Part shown: piece by piece, positions 49,273-58,516 of the stretch
Position numbering within the stretch: position 1 is the first letter of the stretch
Layout of the letters: the number at the start of each line of letters is the position of its first letter
From: Acetobacter nitrogenifigens DSM 23921 = NBRC 105050
Lineage (GTDB): Bacteria; Pseudomonadota; Alphaproteobacteria; Acetobacterales; Acetobacteraceae
Direction of reading: 5' to 3'
Assembly (NCBI RefSeq): GCF_000429165.1
Contig: NZ_AUBI01000001.1
Location: forward strand, 372,001-436,000
Length of the DNA: 64,000 nt
Made by a program: the position numbers and the translations under genes
Notes under the pieces: model-generated
Told to the model about the DNA's origin: nothing
Databases searched by the model: none
What the model saw: only the letters and a program-made list of their open reading frames with translations

Positions 49273-49593
49273 ATGCCCCATTTGAAACAGCCCGCGCGCC
49301 GCGGGACCACGCGCCTGCGCTTGCTGCCCCTCGCGGCGCTGTCGCTGCTCTCCACAGGTTGCTCAAAGGAGATGGGTCGCCGCATCAACGATACCGACGT
49401 GTCGTGCCTGCGGGCGCAGATGAGCGGGGAATCCCGTGTGTCGTTCCCCATCGCCGCAAACACCTGTCAGCGTATGAGCAACGGGAACATGATTTTCGGC
49501 GCGAAGAACGCCAAGCCGATTCCGCTTAACCTGAAGGACGCGCCAGACCTGCAAGCGCAGGCCGCCGAATACGGATATACCTATACGCGTTAG
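49273..49593 (+). CDS. Small lipoprotein-like protein linked to copA-copZ
   Basis: 106 residues. A basic N-terminus and hydrophobic stretch (RLRLLPLAALSLLSTGC) end in a Cys in a lipobox-like setting (LLSTGC, not ideal). The mature part has two more Cys residues (VSCLRAQ, NTCQRM) spaced about 20 apart, a possible disulfide or metal pair. GAGGAG lies 11 bases ahead of the ATG. It is 118 bases downstream of copZ in the same direction. I do not recognise the family. A role in envelope copper handling is suggested by position only. Confidence 0.65.
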   Translation: MPHLKQPARRGTTRLRLLPLAALSLLSTGCSKEMGRRINDTDVSCLRAQMSGESRVSFPIAANTCQRMSNGNMIFGAKNAKPIPLNLKDAPDLQAQAAEYGYTYTR

Positions 49594-49869
49594 ACGACAC
49601 GCCTGCGACAAAGGCCGATATTCGTAAGGGATTGAACCGAAACGCAGATTGCGCGGCGATTCACCACCGAACAAACCCGTTGCTCCCAAGGGAAAGACGC
49701 GGTGCTGCGTCTGGCTATGGCGGGATCAAGGCGAAAAAACCTTCCACGACCCTGATCTCCCACAGCGTGCGAAAGGCTGGCGTGACGCACGCCAGTTCAT
49801 GCCTGGAAAAAGATTATCCACCGTCGTTTACTTACCCACCGACGGCCCGCCGCTCTTTTCCGAGAACCG

Positions 49870-50430
49870 TCAACTTTCCAGTTCGACATCCCAATAAAGG
49901 TAATCCCGCCAGCTCTGATGCAGGTAATTCGGCGGGAACGCCCGGCCATTGTCCTGCAATTCCCATGTGCTCGGCTGGGACGGACGCCTGCGCGGGAACA
50001 TCCGGATTTCAGCGGGCATATGTGAACCCTTGAGAAGATTGCAGGTGCCGCAAGCCGTAACCACGTTCTCCCACGTCGTGCGGCCGCCACGGCATCGAGG
50101 AATGACGTGGTCGAACGTCAGTTCGTGCGTCGGGAACCGTTCGTGACAGTACTGGCACGAAAAATTGTCGCGCAGGAACACGTTGAAACGCGTAAAGGCC
50201 GGTCGCCGCGCGGTCGGTACGTATTCCTTCAGGGCGATTACGCTCGGGAGCCGAAAACTGCGGCTGGGCGAACGAACTTCCATGTCGTACTCGCTGAGAA
50301 CAGCGACACGATCCAGACAGACCGCCTTGATCGTATCCTGCCAGGACCACAAGGACAGAGGAAAGTAGGACAACGGCCTGAAATCTGCGTTCAGGACGAG
50401 AGACGGAAAGTGCATACTGCCATCGGGCAA
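49870..50430 (-). CDS. HNH endonuclease family protein
   Basis: 186 residues. A TTG at 50430 with AAAGGA ahead is preferred over ATG 50415. The HNH region is CQYCHERFPTHELTFDHVIPRCRGGRTTWENVVTACGTCNLLKG: two CxxC pairs hold a structural zinc, and DHVIPR..GG...WEN..TAC..CN is the classical HNH core. N-terminal LVLNADFRPLSYFPLSLWSWQDTIKAV is characteristic of a widespread chromosomal HNH family found as single genes. No restriction or phage partner is next to it. Its cellular role is unknown. Confidence 0.88.
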   Translation of the reverse strand: MPDGSMHFPSLVLNADFRPLSYFPLSLWSWQDTIKAVCLDRVAVLSEYDMEVRSPSRSFRLPSVIALKEYVPTARRPAFTRFNVFLRDNFSCQYCHERFPTHELTFDHVIPRCRGGRTTWENVVTACGTCNLLKGSHMPAEIRMFPRRRPSQPSTWELQDNGRAFPPNYLHQSWRDYLYWDVELES

Positions 50431-50589
50431 GGCGCGCGTCCTTTTCTCGGAGACGGCTCATGCAACACCAGGGCGGGACTCGGAACTGAACGCCTTGGGT
50501 GATGCGTCGTCGAGGTCTTCGCAAGAACTATAGGCGCATGTTTTCGCAAACGGCAAGAAAGCCGGGCATTTCCGGGTTATGACGATTTC

Positions 50590-51525
50590 ATGGCAAGCGT
50601 TTTTCCCTTCTTCACGGCACCGGCAGGCGGCTGGATCACCCGTTTCGCGCCAAGCCCCACCGGATTACTGCATCTCGGGCATGTCGCGGCCGCACTGTTC
50701 GCTCGGGAACACGCCCAGCCGGACGGTCGCTTCCTGTTACGGATTGAGGACATCGACACGCAGCGTTGCCAGGAACGGTTTATCGCCGCGACCGAGGAAG
50801 ACCTTGGATGGCTCGGGTTGCGTTGGTGGGACGCGCCGATGCGCCAGTCACAGCGCATGGACCGGTATCGCGCGATATTGGAAACCCTGCAGGAGCGAGA
50901 TCTGCTCTACCCCTGTTTTTGCACCCGCGCCGACATCGCGCGGGAGGCCCAGAGCTCCGCTTCCGCGCCCCATACTGCGCCAGACGGGGGACTGCTCTAC
51001 GCCGGAACATGCCGGAACCTGACAGCAACCGAACGCGCCGCGCGGATTGGCGCGGGCCAACCCTACGCCCTGCGTCTGGACATGCGTCGCGCCTGCACCC
51101 TCGCTTACGGGGCAGAACGACGCCGCCTCACCTTTCGCGATCTGAAGCGCAGCGTCTGCGCGTGCGAGCCGGAAGCATTTGGCGACGTCATTCTGGCCCG
51201 CAGGGACACGCCCGCATCTTATCATCTCTGCGTCACGCACGACGACGCGGCTCAGGGCGTGACGCTGGTGACGCGCGGGGAGGACCTGCGCTCCGCCACG
51301 GACGTCCACCGCCTCCTGCAAACACTGATGGGATGGCCTGAGCCGGTCTACGCGTTCCACCCGCTGCTATGCGACCAGAACGGAAAGCGGCTCGCGAAGC
51401 GTGACGGGGCTCTTTCGATCCGGGCCATGCGTGAAAGCGGCATGACGCCGGAAGCCGTTATGGAGATGGCGAGGCACGCCGCGTCTTCGGAAGGAAGTCC
51501 GGGCCCTGTAACAACTCCCCCGTAG
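50590..51525 (+). CDS. gluQ: Glutamyl-Q tRNA(Asp) synthetase
   Basis: 311 residues, the size of the GluRS-like catalytic core without an anticodon-binding domain. RFAPSPTGLLHLGHVAAAL contains the class I HIGH-like motif and KRLAKRDGALS the KMSKS-like motif. The zinc site pattern (CFC near residue 114, then YAGTC) is present. The enzyme attaches glutamate to queuosine at position 34 of tRNA-Asp. Divergent from the HNH gene. Convergent with the antiporter gene. Confidence 0.92.
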   Translation: MASVFPFFTAPAGGWITRFAPSPTGLLHLGHVAAALFAREHAQPDGRFLLRIEDIDTQRCQERFIAATEEDLGWLGLRWWDAPMRQSQRMDRYRAILETLQERDLLYPCFCTRADIAREAQSSASAPHTAPDGGLLYAGTCRNLTATERAARIGAGQPYALRLDMRRACTLAYGAERRRLTFRDLKRSVCACEPEAFGDVILARRDTPASYHLCVTHDDAAQGVTLVTRGEDLRSATDVHRLLQTLMGWPEPVYAFHPLLCDQNGKRLAKRDGALSIRAMRESGMTPEAVMEMARHAASSEGSPGPVTTPP

Positions 51526-51544
51526 CGCGAGAAGCGCGGCGCGT

Positions 51545-52816
51545 TCAGCGCGTCGTCTGTGTGGACGGCGCCAGCATCCCCCCGCCCGTCGTGTCAGAAG
51601 AACGCACTTTCCGCCCGCCGGGCGCAAACAGGCGAAACAGCGGCCCGGTCAGGGTCGTCGAAATAACGGCAAGCACCATCAGAGAGGCGAAAGCGAACTC
51701 CGACAACATGCCCTGCCCATGCAGAATGGTGGCCGCTACAATCTCCATCAGGCCCTTGCATTGCAGCAGCGCTCCAATACTCAAAGCCTGACGCCTGCTG
51801 AGACCGGCTGCGGGCGGATACACATAAACCGCCGCAATTTTGGTGACGATCGACACTGCGACCAACATCAGGGAGGCGATGACCGACGGCCAAGTCAGGG
51901 CGTCGCCGTCGATACGCAGGCCGCTATGTCCGAAGAACATCGGCGCCAGCCAGAACAGCGAGAATGTGCCGACCCACTCGACCGGCAGACGACGCACCCA
52001 ACTCGGCGGCATGATCGCTCCAGCGAAATACGCGCCGATCAGTTCATGCAGACCAAGCTGCATCCCCGCCCACGACCCCGCCGCCAGATAGACAGGCACC
52101 GTCGCCCAGATAACCCACGATGGCGGGTTACGGTAATGCCGGGACGCCCAGTTTCCCGCAGTAGCGAGACCAACAAGCAAGCCGACAGCGACAAACTCCA
52201 ACCCTGTCCAGCCATGCAACGCCGCCGTTCCCTTGGCTGCGAACTGCAAGGCCGCCAGGCCGATCCACAAGGCCGCATCGTCAACTACCGCAAGTTTCAA
52301 GGCCAGTTGTCCCAGCGGGCGCTGCGCGGGCTCAAGCTCTCGCACAACGCCGATGAGAACTGGCAGGGCGCTCACCGCGATACACAGACCGATCGCCGCC
52401 GCCGCGATCCCCGGAGTTGCGTGAGGCGCACGCCACCCGTGCAGAGGAAGAAAAAACTCGTACGCCAGAATCGAGCCGATCAGAAACGGCCCGCCCAGCG
52501 CGACAGCCGCCCCGCCAAGCAGACGTCTGAGCGACGGCGACGGAAGAGCATGACTTCCGTCGCCCTCTCCTGGGTGCTGCCACATCTCGAGCCCCGCGGT
52601 GAACGCAAGCACGAGGACGGCCACCCACCCGATGTCGTTACCGTAAAGCGACGGCACGCCATATTTCTGTACCGGCACATGCCAGACCGCCAGCAGAATT
52701 CCCACAAGGATTGGCAACACTGCTATGGGCAACGTCTTTTGCAGCAAGCGCCAAAGCGCCCACGGCAGGAGTACGAAGAGCGCAGCGTCGCTGATAAGCG
52801 CAGTAATGTTGGTCAT
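51545..52816 (-). CDS. CPA2-type cation:proton antiporter
   Basis: 423 residues with about 12-13 membrane segments. TM regions include LPIAVLPILVGILLAV, DIGWVAVLVLAFTAGLEMW and LALKLAVVDDAALWIGLAAL; the last holds the Asp pair expected of the antiporter active site. AYFAGAIMPPSW and RQALSIGALLQCKGLMEI are further blocks of the Na+/H+ exchanger (PF00999) family. No RCK/TrkA regulatory domain is attached. The ion (Na+ or K+) cannot be told. It starts with ATG at 52816. Confidence 0.87.
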   Translation of the reverse strand: MTNITALISDAALFVLLPWALWRLLQKTLPIAVLPILVGILLAVWHVPVQKYGVPSLYGNDIGWVAVLVLAFTAGLEMWQHPGEGDGSHALPSPSLRRLLGGAAVALGGPFLIGSILAYEFFLPLHGWRAPHATPGIAAAAIGLCIAVSALPVLIGVVRELEPAQRPLGQLALKLAVVDDAALWIGLAALQFAAKGTAALHGWTGLEFVAVGLLVGLATAGNWASRHYRNPPSWVIWATVPVYLAAGSWAGMQLGLHELIGAYFAGAIMPPSWVRRLPVEWVGTFSLFWLAPMFFGHSGLRIDGDALTWPSVIASLMLVAVSIVTKIAAVYVYPPAAGLSRRQALSIGALLQCKGLMEIVAATILHGQGMLSEFAFASLMVLAVISTTLTGPLFRLFAPGGRKVRSSDTTGGGMLAPSTQTTR

Positions 52817-53062
52817 TGCGCGTCCTTTTTCACCTATCGGCCGGACAACGTAGTGACGCCAAGCCTGTTATGCAAATTCGGTATAAGACGGTATGGTATT
52901 TTGATTGAGGCAGGAGCTTCGTCTGAAGGAGACAGCGCTCAGCATGTTTGCAGATGCGGCCTCCGTGTAAATCTGGTCGCTCACGAAGCAGTCTCTCGTT
53001 TTTTTATAACCTACCCATACAGATGACGAAGACTCAAACGCTAATCGGATTCAATAAAAACC

Positions 53063-53617
53063 ATGATTCCACCTATCCTCACAGAACGCCTGACGCTGCG
53101 CACGCCCACGATCGAGGATCTTTCCGGCTATCTGGCCTACCGTAACGAACCTTCGGCGCTTGCCGCGCAAATGATGGAAATTACGAGCGAAACCTCCGCC
53201 CGAAACTTTCTCCACTCCCAGTCACAACTCGCTCCCGACGCTTTCGGCTGGCGCATGTTCGCCATCGAACCACGACACAATCCGGGCCTTATCGGCGAAG
53301 TCGGCGTCTTTATTTCCGAGGACAATCCTGAAAAAGGCGACATGGGCTGGTGGATGAGCGCCTCATGCCAGGGACAGGGCTATGCCACGGAGGCTGCGAA
53401 AGCGCTCGTCGCATGGTGTTTCACCGCGCGCAAAATGCATCGACTCACTGCACAATGTCTCGCAGCCAACGCAACCTCTCGCAGAGTGATGCGAAAACTG
53501 GGTATGCGGCTTGAAAGCCAAACCGTCGAAAGTCGATTTCTCGCAGGGCTATGGCATGACGAAGTCGGATACGCCATCCTGCGGCATGAGTGGACAAAAA
53601 GCCTTCAATCGTCATGA
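53063..53617 (+). CDS. GNAT family acetyltransferase (RimJ/RimL-like)
   Basis: 184 residues. ILTERLTLRTPTIEDLSGYLAYRN is the usual N-terminus of RimJ/RimL-type acetyltransferases. The acetyl-CoA loop is MSASCQGQGYATEAAKALV, followed by LTAQCLAANATSRRVMRKLGM. Some members acetylate ribosomal proteins; many act on small amines or antibiotics. The substrate is not predictable. The surrounding DNA is AT-rich on the 3' side (53,618-53,870) with nothing recognisable in it. Confidence 0.86.
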   Translation: MIPPILTERLTLRTPTIEDLSGYLAYRNEPSALAAQMMEITSETSARNFLHSQSQLAPDAFGWRMFAIEPRHNPGLIGEVGVFISEDNPEKGDMGWWMSASCQGQGYATEAAKALVAWCFTARKMHRLTAQCLAANATSRRVMRKLGMRLESQTVESRFLAGLWHDEVGYAILRHEWTKSLQSS

Positions 53618-53872
53618 AATAATTCAACAGCATATTTTTTGTATTTAATTATCATCAGAAACATTGACCACTACGCTGAACAGATTGCAGAATTGCTCAC
53701 CATCTTCTCGCAGAATACGTTCGAAGTGGATCTCCCGATCGCCATTTGCAACCAACAATGATTCATTGTTCCATATTTAAATAAATTTGAAATTCATTAT
53801 GAAAATAATGTTATATTTTAAAAATCATCGAACCTCACATCATGTCGCATTCATAAAAATTGCGACACACGT

Positions 53873-54586
53873 TTACCACGGCACGCTTTCTCCATTACGA
53901 TCAATGAAGCGCAACCCCGGCTTACCCGGCTGTCCAATTAACGTATCGACCAATTTCGGAACAGTCTCTTCGATACCAAAAGGCGCCTCCGGACCTCCCA
54001 GTTCGGTGCGTATCCAACCCGGCGCCATCAGCACCAGCGCACGCTGATCAGCGGCATGCCGGGCAGCGTAGCTGCGCATGCACTGATTTAACGCAGCTTT
54101 GCTTCCTCGGTAAATCTCACGACCACCTTTTACATTATTGGCAATACTTCCCTGCCCCGACGACATGACCCCGATCAATCCGGCGGGACGCACCAGATCC
54201 TGAAGCCCCTCGATCACGCGCATGACGCCAAGCGTGTTGGTGAGCATGACTCGCACGAATTCGTCCGTCGAGACTTCCGCGATCGTCTCAGCCTGATTGC
54301 GGTTGGATGTGCCAGAATTGACGAACAGCATGTCGAAGACCTCCCCTGACAACCTGCTGCTTAAAGCTGATATCTGGGCGGCGTCGGTAATATCGAGGTC
54401 TTCTATCGTCACCTGAGCGGGGTACCGGTCGGCGAGATCGTGCAAGCCTGTAATTCCGTCTCCGCGCACAGTTCCGACGACACGCCAGCCTTTAGCAACG
54501 AATTCGGACGCCATAGCCAGCCCAAGGCCACGTGATGCGCCGACTAGGAGAAGAGTTCCGGGTTGATCGCAGAGTGCTGTTGTCAT
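53873..54586 (-). CDS. Short-chain dehydrogenase/reductase, divergent from LysR
   Basis: 237 residues from the ATG at 54586 with AAGGAAG ahead; the frame is open further but without similarity. The N-terminus is LLLVGASRGLGLAMASEF (NADP-binding GxxxGLG). The catalytic residues are in VMSSGQGSIANN and REIYRGSKAALNQ (Ser, Tyr, Lys). The LysR gene next to it is transcribed the other way and its start is 125 bases off. That arrangement commonly means that LysR controls the SDR. The substrate is unknown. Confidence 0.88.
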   Translation of the reverse strand: MTTALCDQPGTLLLVGASRGLGLAMASEFVAKGWRVVGTVRGDGITGLHDLADRYPAQVTIEDLDITDAAQISALSSRLSGEVFDMLFVNSGTSNRNQAETIAEVSTDEFVRVMLTNTLGVMRVIEGLQDLVRPAGLIGVMSSGQGSIANNVKGGREIYRGSKAALNQCMRSYAARHAADQRALVLMAPGWIRTELGGPEAPFGIEETVPKLVDTLIGQPGKPGLRFIDRNGESVPW

Positions 54587-54711
54587 GCCGAGCTTCCTTT
54601 TGTCCTGCCCCCAATGTGTACCTCTCCACCGCAAGCGCCAGACGCACGACATGCAAACTATGATTGCATGGAACGCTATGCCGATCAGGCTGACGCGCTT
54701 ATCCTTCAGCC

Positions 54712-55611
54712 ATGCCAAAGACCATTGATCTGAACCTGCTTCACGCTCTCGACGTGCTGTTGACCGAACGCAGCGTCACGGCTGCGGCTAGGCGCCTCGG
54801 CCTGAGTCCATCAGCGACAAGTCGGACGCTCGCGCGCCTGCGCGTCGCCACGGGCGACGCCCTGCTGGTGCAGGCAGGGCGTTCGCTCGTGACGACACCC
54901 TATGCCGAGCAATTGGCGGAACGCGTCCACATTCTCGCGCAGGAAACGCGCACAGTGCTTACGCCCGCTCTGGGCCAGGTGGAGCCAGCGTTACTGGACC
55001 GCACGTTCAAAATCCGCGCCAACGACGGGTTCGTCACATTGTTCGCCCCCGCGCTCGTCGCGGAAATCGCCAAAGCCGCCCCGCTTGTTCGCCTCTGCTT
55101 CGTTCCCAAGCCCGACAAGGACGCAACGCCCTTGCGCGACGGAACGATTGATCTCGAAATCGGAACGACGGGCGCGTCCGCTCCGGAAATGAAGAGTCAA
55201 CTTATCTTCCGCGATCGCTTCATTGGCGTTGCACGCAAGAATCACCCACTGCTCGGAAAACCGGTTACGCCGCAGCTATACGCCGCATGCAGGCACGTCG
55301 TCGCTTCACGCCGAGGCGCATCGAAAGGACCGGTGGACGACGCCCTGCGGGATTTAGGCCTCCGCCGCGAGGTCGTAGCGATCGTGCCAAGCTTTCTCGA
55401 TGCGCTGAACATCGCGCGCAACTCCGACCTGATCGCGCTCGTGCCGAACTCAAGTCTCGACAAACAGGCTCACAGCCTGCAGCGGTTCGAACTCCCCGTA
55501 TCAACGCCGGAACTCGCGATTAGCGCCATGTGGCATCCGCGCCTCGACAGCGACCCGGGCCATCGCTGGTTGCGCCAGAAACTCATGGCGGCATGCAAAA
55601 CGTCTTCATAG
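54712..55611 (+). CDS. LysR-type transcriptional regulator
   Basis: 299 residues. The winged helix-turn-helix is LNLLHALDVLLTERSVTAAARRLGLSPSATSRTLARLR; the effector domain fills the rest (FKIRANDGFVTLFAPALV). The DLNLL start and length fit the NodD/PcpR-like branch. It is divergent from the SDR gene and likely binds the 125-base gap, though I see no clear T-N11-A operator by eye. Confidence 0.9.
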   Translation: MPKTIDLNLLHALDVLLTERSVTAAARRLGLSPSATSRTLARLRVATGDALLVQAGRSLVTTPYAEQLAERVHILAQETRTVLTPALGQVEPALLDRTFKIRANDGFVTLFAPALVAEIAKAAPLVRLCFVPKPDKDATPLRDGTIDLEIGTTGASAPEMKSQLIFRDRFIGVARKNHPLLGKPVTPQLYAACRHVVASRRGASKGPVDDALRDLGLRREVVAIVPSFLDALNIARNSDLIALVPNSSLDKQAHSLQRFELPVSTPELAISAMWHPRLDSDPGHRWLRQKLMAACKTSS

Positions 55612-55818
55612 ACGATGCTGGCAGTTACCGGCTTCAGGCGGCATTCCATCATTTGATTTTATTTTGAAACAAGGAATAATCGCGATTCATTGCGTACTTA
55701 TTCCTTGCTCAAATAGCTATTTTTCAATTCATCTTGCTCTTAACATGATATCAAGAGGCAACGTGACAGCGCGTATTATGCAAACGATAGCGTCACGCTC
55801 AGGGAGGCGTTCGGTCGG

Positions 55819-56841
55819 ATGAGCACTTTGCAAAAGGGAGATCCCCTGCCCTGGCTCGCTCCGTTATGCGCACACACAGGAGCGCCATTTCGCATAGAAG
55901 CCGCAGGCGGTCGCTTTTCTTTTTTTTGCTTTCCCAGATTGCAAGGGCAGACGACGACAGCTGACGACAGCACCCTGATAAACGCGGTCAGGACACTGTC
56001 TGCGCAGACAGACGGCGTCACCCATCTGCTCTTCGTTGTGTTGCCGGGTGGAAATGACACACTCAACGCTGAACTTCGTGCGTTAGGGGACGCCGTGCGC
56101 ATCCTGCTGGATGACGATCTCGCCTTGCACCATGCTTTCGGCGTTTCGGAAAAACGGTCAGACAGCCTGTGGTTCGTCGCTAACCCGCGCCTGAAGTTGC
56201 TCTACGCCCAGTCATTTCCGGACGATATGGTCGGCGCGCGCACGATGGTGGAACTGGCTCGATACCTGCCGCCGGATCTCGCGCATTACAACCGCCAGAC
56301 GCCGCCTCCGGCATTGCTTATGGAAAGCGTGATTGAACCCTCCCTGTGCCAGGAGTTGATCGAAACTCATCTTCTGGGCGATCGCTACGCCTCCCCCGCA
56401 CAAACAGAAATAGGCGGACAAGCGGCGCACGACCATGACAACACCCGCAAGAGCCGCACTGATTCAGAGATTCCCGAACGCCTTCGCAACCTGGTCATCA
56501 AACGTCTGGCCGCGCGCGTGGCGCCAGAACTGAAGCGCGCCTATCAGTTCGATATGCACGGAATCGAACGGCTGGTCGTCGCCTGCTACGACGCCGCCAC
56601 TGGTGGTCGTTTCGATCCGCATCGAGACAACACGCTGACACACACGCGTGACAGGAAATTTGCGATCTCTATCAATTTAAACGATGAGTATGAAGGTGGA
56701 TATATCGGATTTCCGGAATACACGGGCACGCTGTACCGCCCACCCGCAACAGGAGCGATCGCATTTTCCTGCTCGCTCATGCACGTCGTGACGCCTATCA
56801 CGAAAGGTCGCCGCTTCGCTCTTCTCCTGTTTTTAACTTGA
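55819..56841 (+). CDS. Thioredoxin-fold (redoxin-like) / 2OG-Fe(II) oxygenase fusion
   Basis: 340 residues. Residues 1-155 resemble an AhpC/TSA-type domain (DPLPWLAPLCAHTGAPF, LLFVVLPGGNDTLN), but the peroxidatic Cys is missing at its usual place; only Cys17 and Cys37 are present. Residues from about 165 are a prolyl-4-hydroxylase-type oxygenase: iron ligands His268-x-Asp270 (FDPHRDN) and His322, and Arg331/332 (KGRRFALL) for 2-oxoglutarate. LNDEYEGGYIGFPEYTGTLYRP is the P4H signature region. It likely hydroxylates a protein or peptide, with the first domain as a binding module. Single gene. GGAGG lies 11 bases before the ATG. Confidence 0.85.
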   Translation: MSTLQKGDPLPWLAPLCAHTGAPFRIEAAGGRFSFFCFPRLQGQTTTADDSTLINAVRTLSAQTDGVTHLLFVVLPGGNDTLNAELRALGDAVRILLDDDLALHHAFGVSEKRSDSLWFVANPRLKLLYAQSFPDDMVGARTMVELARYLPPDLAHYNRQTPPPALLMESVIEPSLCQELIETHLLGDRYASPAQTEIGGQAAHDHDNTRKSRTDSEIPERLRNLVIKRLAARVAPELKRAYQFDMHGIERLVVACYDAATGGRFDPHRDNTLTHTRDRKFAISINLNDEYEGGYIGFPEYTGTLYRPPATGAIAFSCSLMHVVTPITKGRRFALLLFLT

Positions 56842-57024
56842 ACGTTCATTATACAGAATAAATTTATTCAACCCTTTCCGGCGCAATCATGTTCGGGGAG
56901 GCCTCCGTCCTCTGAAGAGCGCGACGCTGAGATACGCGACAGAGAAGCCTTCGACGCGATAGCTATGTGTTATCGCCTTACCCAGACGTCAGGCCTCACA
57001 AAGCTCACGTTCAGCGCAGAACGA

Positions 57025-57621
57025 TCAATGCAATCCCTTCAACAAGGCTTCGGCTGTCTCCCGCGCATGCAGCCTCAGCGTGTCGTCAGACATTTCTCCG
57101 GCAGTCCAGAAGGACAACACGCCGCGAAACCCGAAAGCGAGATGACCCGCGAGCCGACTCAACGCCTCCGGTTGGCCTGTTATCGACAGTCCGGCGCCAG
57201 CGCCAAGCGCCTGCTTCCAGAGCGCCGCTGAATGCGTCCACACATCCCCGGCCACCGGCCCAGCCGCGCCAAGCCATCCCATAACGGTCCGATTGACGGC
57301 AGGCGCCTCCAGCATGACAGCGACAGCCGTGTCGACGGCCAGCAGAACACGCTCTCCAGCGCCCAGATCTGCGGGCGCTTCGGAGAGTCGCGTCCGCATC
57401 GCGGCGATCCTTCTCGCGGAAAGAGCATGCATAATCGCCGCCTTACTACCGAATTGGTTGAACGGCGTGGCGAAGCTGACCTCTGCGCGGGACGCAAGGT
57501 CACGCATAGAGAAATCAGCCTTGCCGTCCCGAAGCAGGCCTTCGGCTGCATCAAGCACGTGTTGCCGTTTCGCATCCGCCCGTTTGCTGCCGGACACGCT
57601 TTGGGTCTTGCTAACTGCCAT
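57025..57621 (-). CDS. TetR-family transcriptional regulator
   Basis: 198 residues. The TetR HTH is KRQHVLDAAEGLLRDGKADFSMRDLASRAEVSFATPFNQFGSK. The ligand domain is variable and not identified. It is divergent from an SDR gene with 49 bases between the starts. A perfect 14-bp palindrome in that gap is the candidate operator. Such pairs typically repress their neighbour and themselves until a ligand binds. Confidence 0.9.
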   Translation of the reverse strand: MAVSKTQSVSGSKRADAKRQHVLDAAEGLLRDGKADFSMRDLASRAEVSFATPFNQFGSKAAIMHALSARRIAAMRTRLSEAPADLGAGERVLLAVDTAVAVMLEAPAVNRTVMGWLGAAGPVAGDVWTHSAALWKQALGAGAGLSITGQPEALSRLAGHLAFGFRGVLSFWTAGEMSDDTLRLHARETAEALLKGLH

Positions 57622-57631
57622 GGTTCATATT

Positions 57632-57645
57632 TATATCATGATATA
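57632..57645. promoter_or_regulatory. Palindromic operator candidate for TetR
   Basis: TATATCATGATATA is a perfect 14-bp palindrome centred between the divergent TetR and SDR genes, 10 bases from the TetR start codon and 25 from the SDR start. Its position suits joint repression. Confidence 0.55.
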
Positions 57646-57670
57646 GTTTTCCTCCGTATGGAGTTAGATC

Positions 57671-58516
57671 ATGACAGCAGCCACCGCCAGAACTTTTCTC
57701 ATCACGGGCGTCAGTTCCGGTCTTGGCAGAGCGTTCGCTGAAGCGGCTCTTCAGGCCGGACACCAGGTTATAGGGACCGTGCGCAAAGACACGGACGCCG
57801 AGGCGTTTTCCGCTCTCGCCCCTGATCGCGCCTATCCCCTTGTGCTGGACGTGACCTGCTTCGACGCCATTCCGCAGGCTGTGGCTGATGCGGAACGCAA
57901 GGCGGGTCCAATCGATGTGCTTGTTAACAACGCCGGGTATGGGCAGGAAGGCGCTCTGGAAGAATCGTCGATGGACGACGCACAGCGTCAGTTCGCCGCA
58001 AACGTGTTTGGGCCGATCGCGATGATCAAGGCGGTGCTGCCCGGCATGCGCGCCCGACGCAAGGGGCACATCGTCAACGTGACCTCAATGGGCGGCTTCA
58101 TCACCATGCCGGGGCTGAGTCTTTACTGCGGCAGCAAGTTCGCTCTTGAAGGCGTTTCCGAAGCGTTGAGCAAGGAAGTCGCGGGTCTGGGCATAAAAGT
58201 GACAGCGCTGGCGCCCGGTCAGTTCCGCACCGACTGGGCAGGACGCTCCATGGATCGGGCCGCCCGAAGCATCGCGGATTATGACGATGTCATGAACCCC
58301 TTGCGCTCGGCACGTATTGCCAAAAGCGGGCGCCAGCCCGGAGATCCGGCAAAGGCGGCGCAGGCTTTGTTGACGTTGGTGGAAGCGCCCACCCCTCCGA
58401 CGCGCCTCTTCCTCGGAGAAGACGCCCTGTCGCTTGTCGAAAGAAAGCTGGAAAGCATGAAAGACGAAATAACAGAATGGGAGGACCTCTCACGATCCAC
58501 CAGCTTCACGTCATAG
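57671..58516 (+). CDS. Short-chain dehydrogenase/reductase, divergent from TetR
   Basis: 281 residues. The cofactor loop is ITGVSSGLGRAFAEAAL; VNNAGYGQEGAL and the catalytic VTSMGGFITMPGLSLYCGSKFAL (Ser, Tyr, Lys) follow. The size and LEGVSEALSKEVAGLGIKVTALAPGQFRTDW block belong to the classical SDRs often annotated as oxidoreductases. GGAG precedes the ATG by 7 bases. It is the likely target of the adjacent TetR. Confidence 0.9.
   Translation: MTAATARTFLITGVSSGLGRAFAEAALQAGHQVIGTVRKDTDAEAFSALAPDRAYPLVLDVTCFDAIPQAVADAERKAGPIDVLVNNAGYGQEGALEESSMDDAQRQFAANVFGPIAMIKAVLPGMRARRKGHIVNVTSMGGFITMPGLSLYCGSKFALEGVSEALSKEVAGLGIKVTALAPGQFRTDWAGRSMDRAARSIADYDDVMNPLRSARIAKSGRQPGDPAKAAQALLTLVEAPTPPTRLFLGEDALSLVERKLESMKDEITEWEDLSRSTSFTS

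Noticed and set aside
49781-49830. TTATCCACC near 49,820 as a DnaA box
   Set aside because: Single, imperfect, and not beside replication genes or other boxes.
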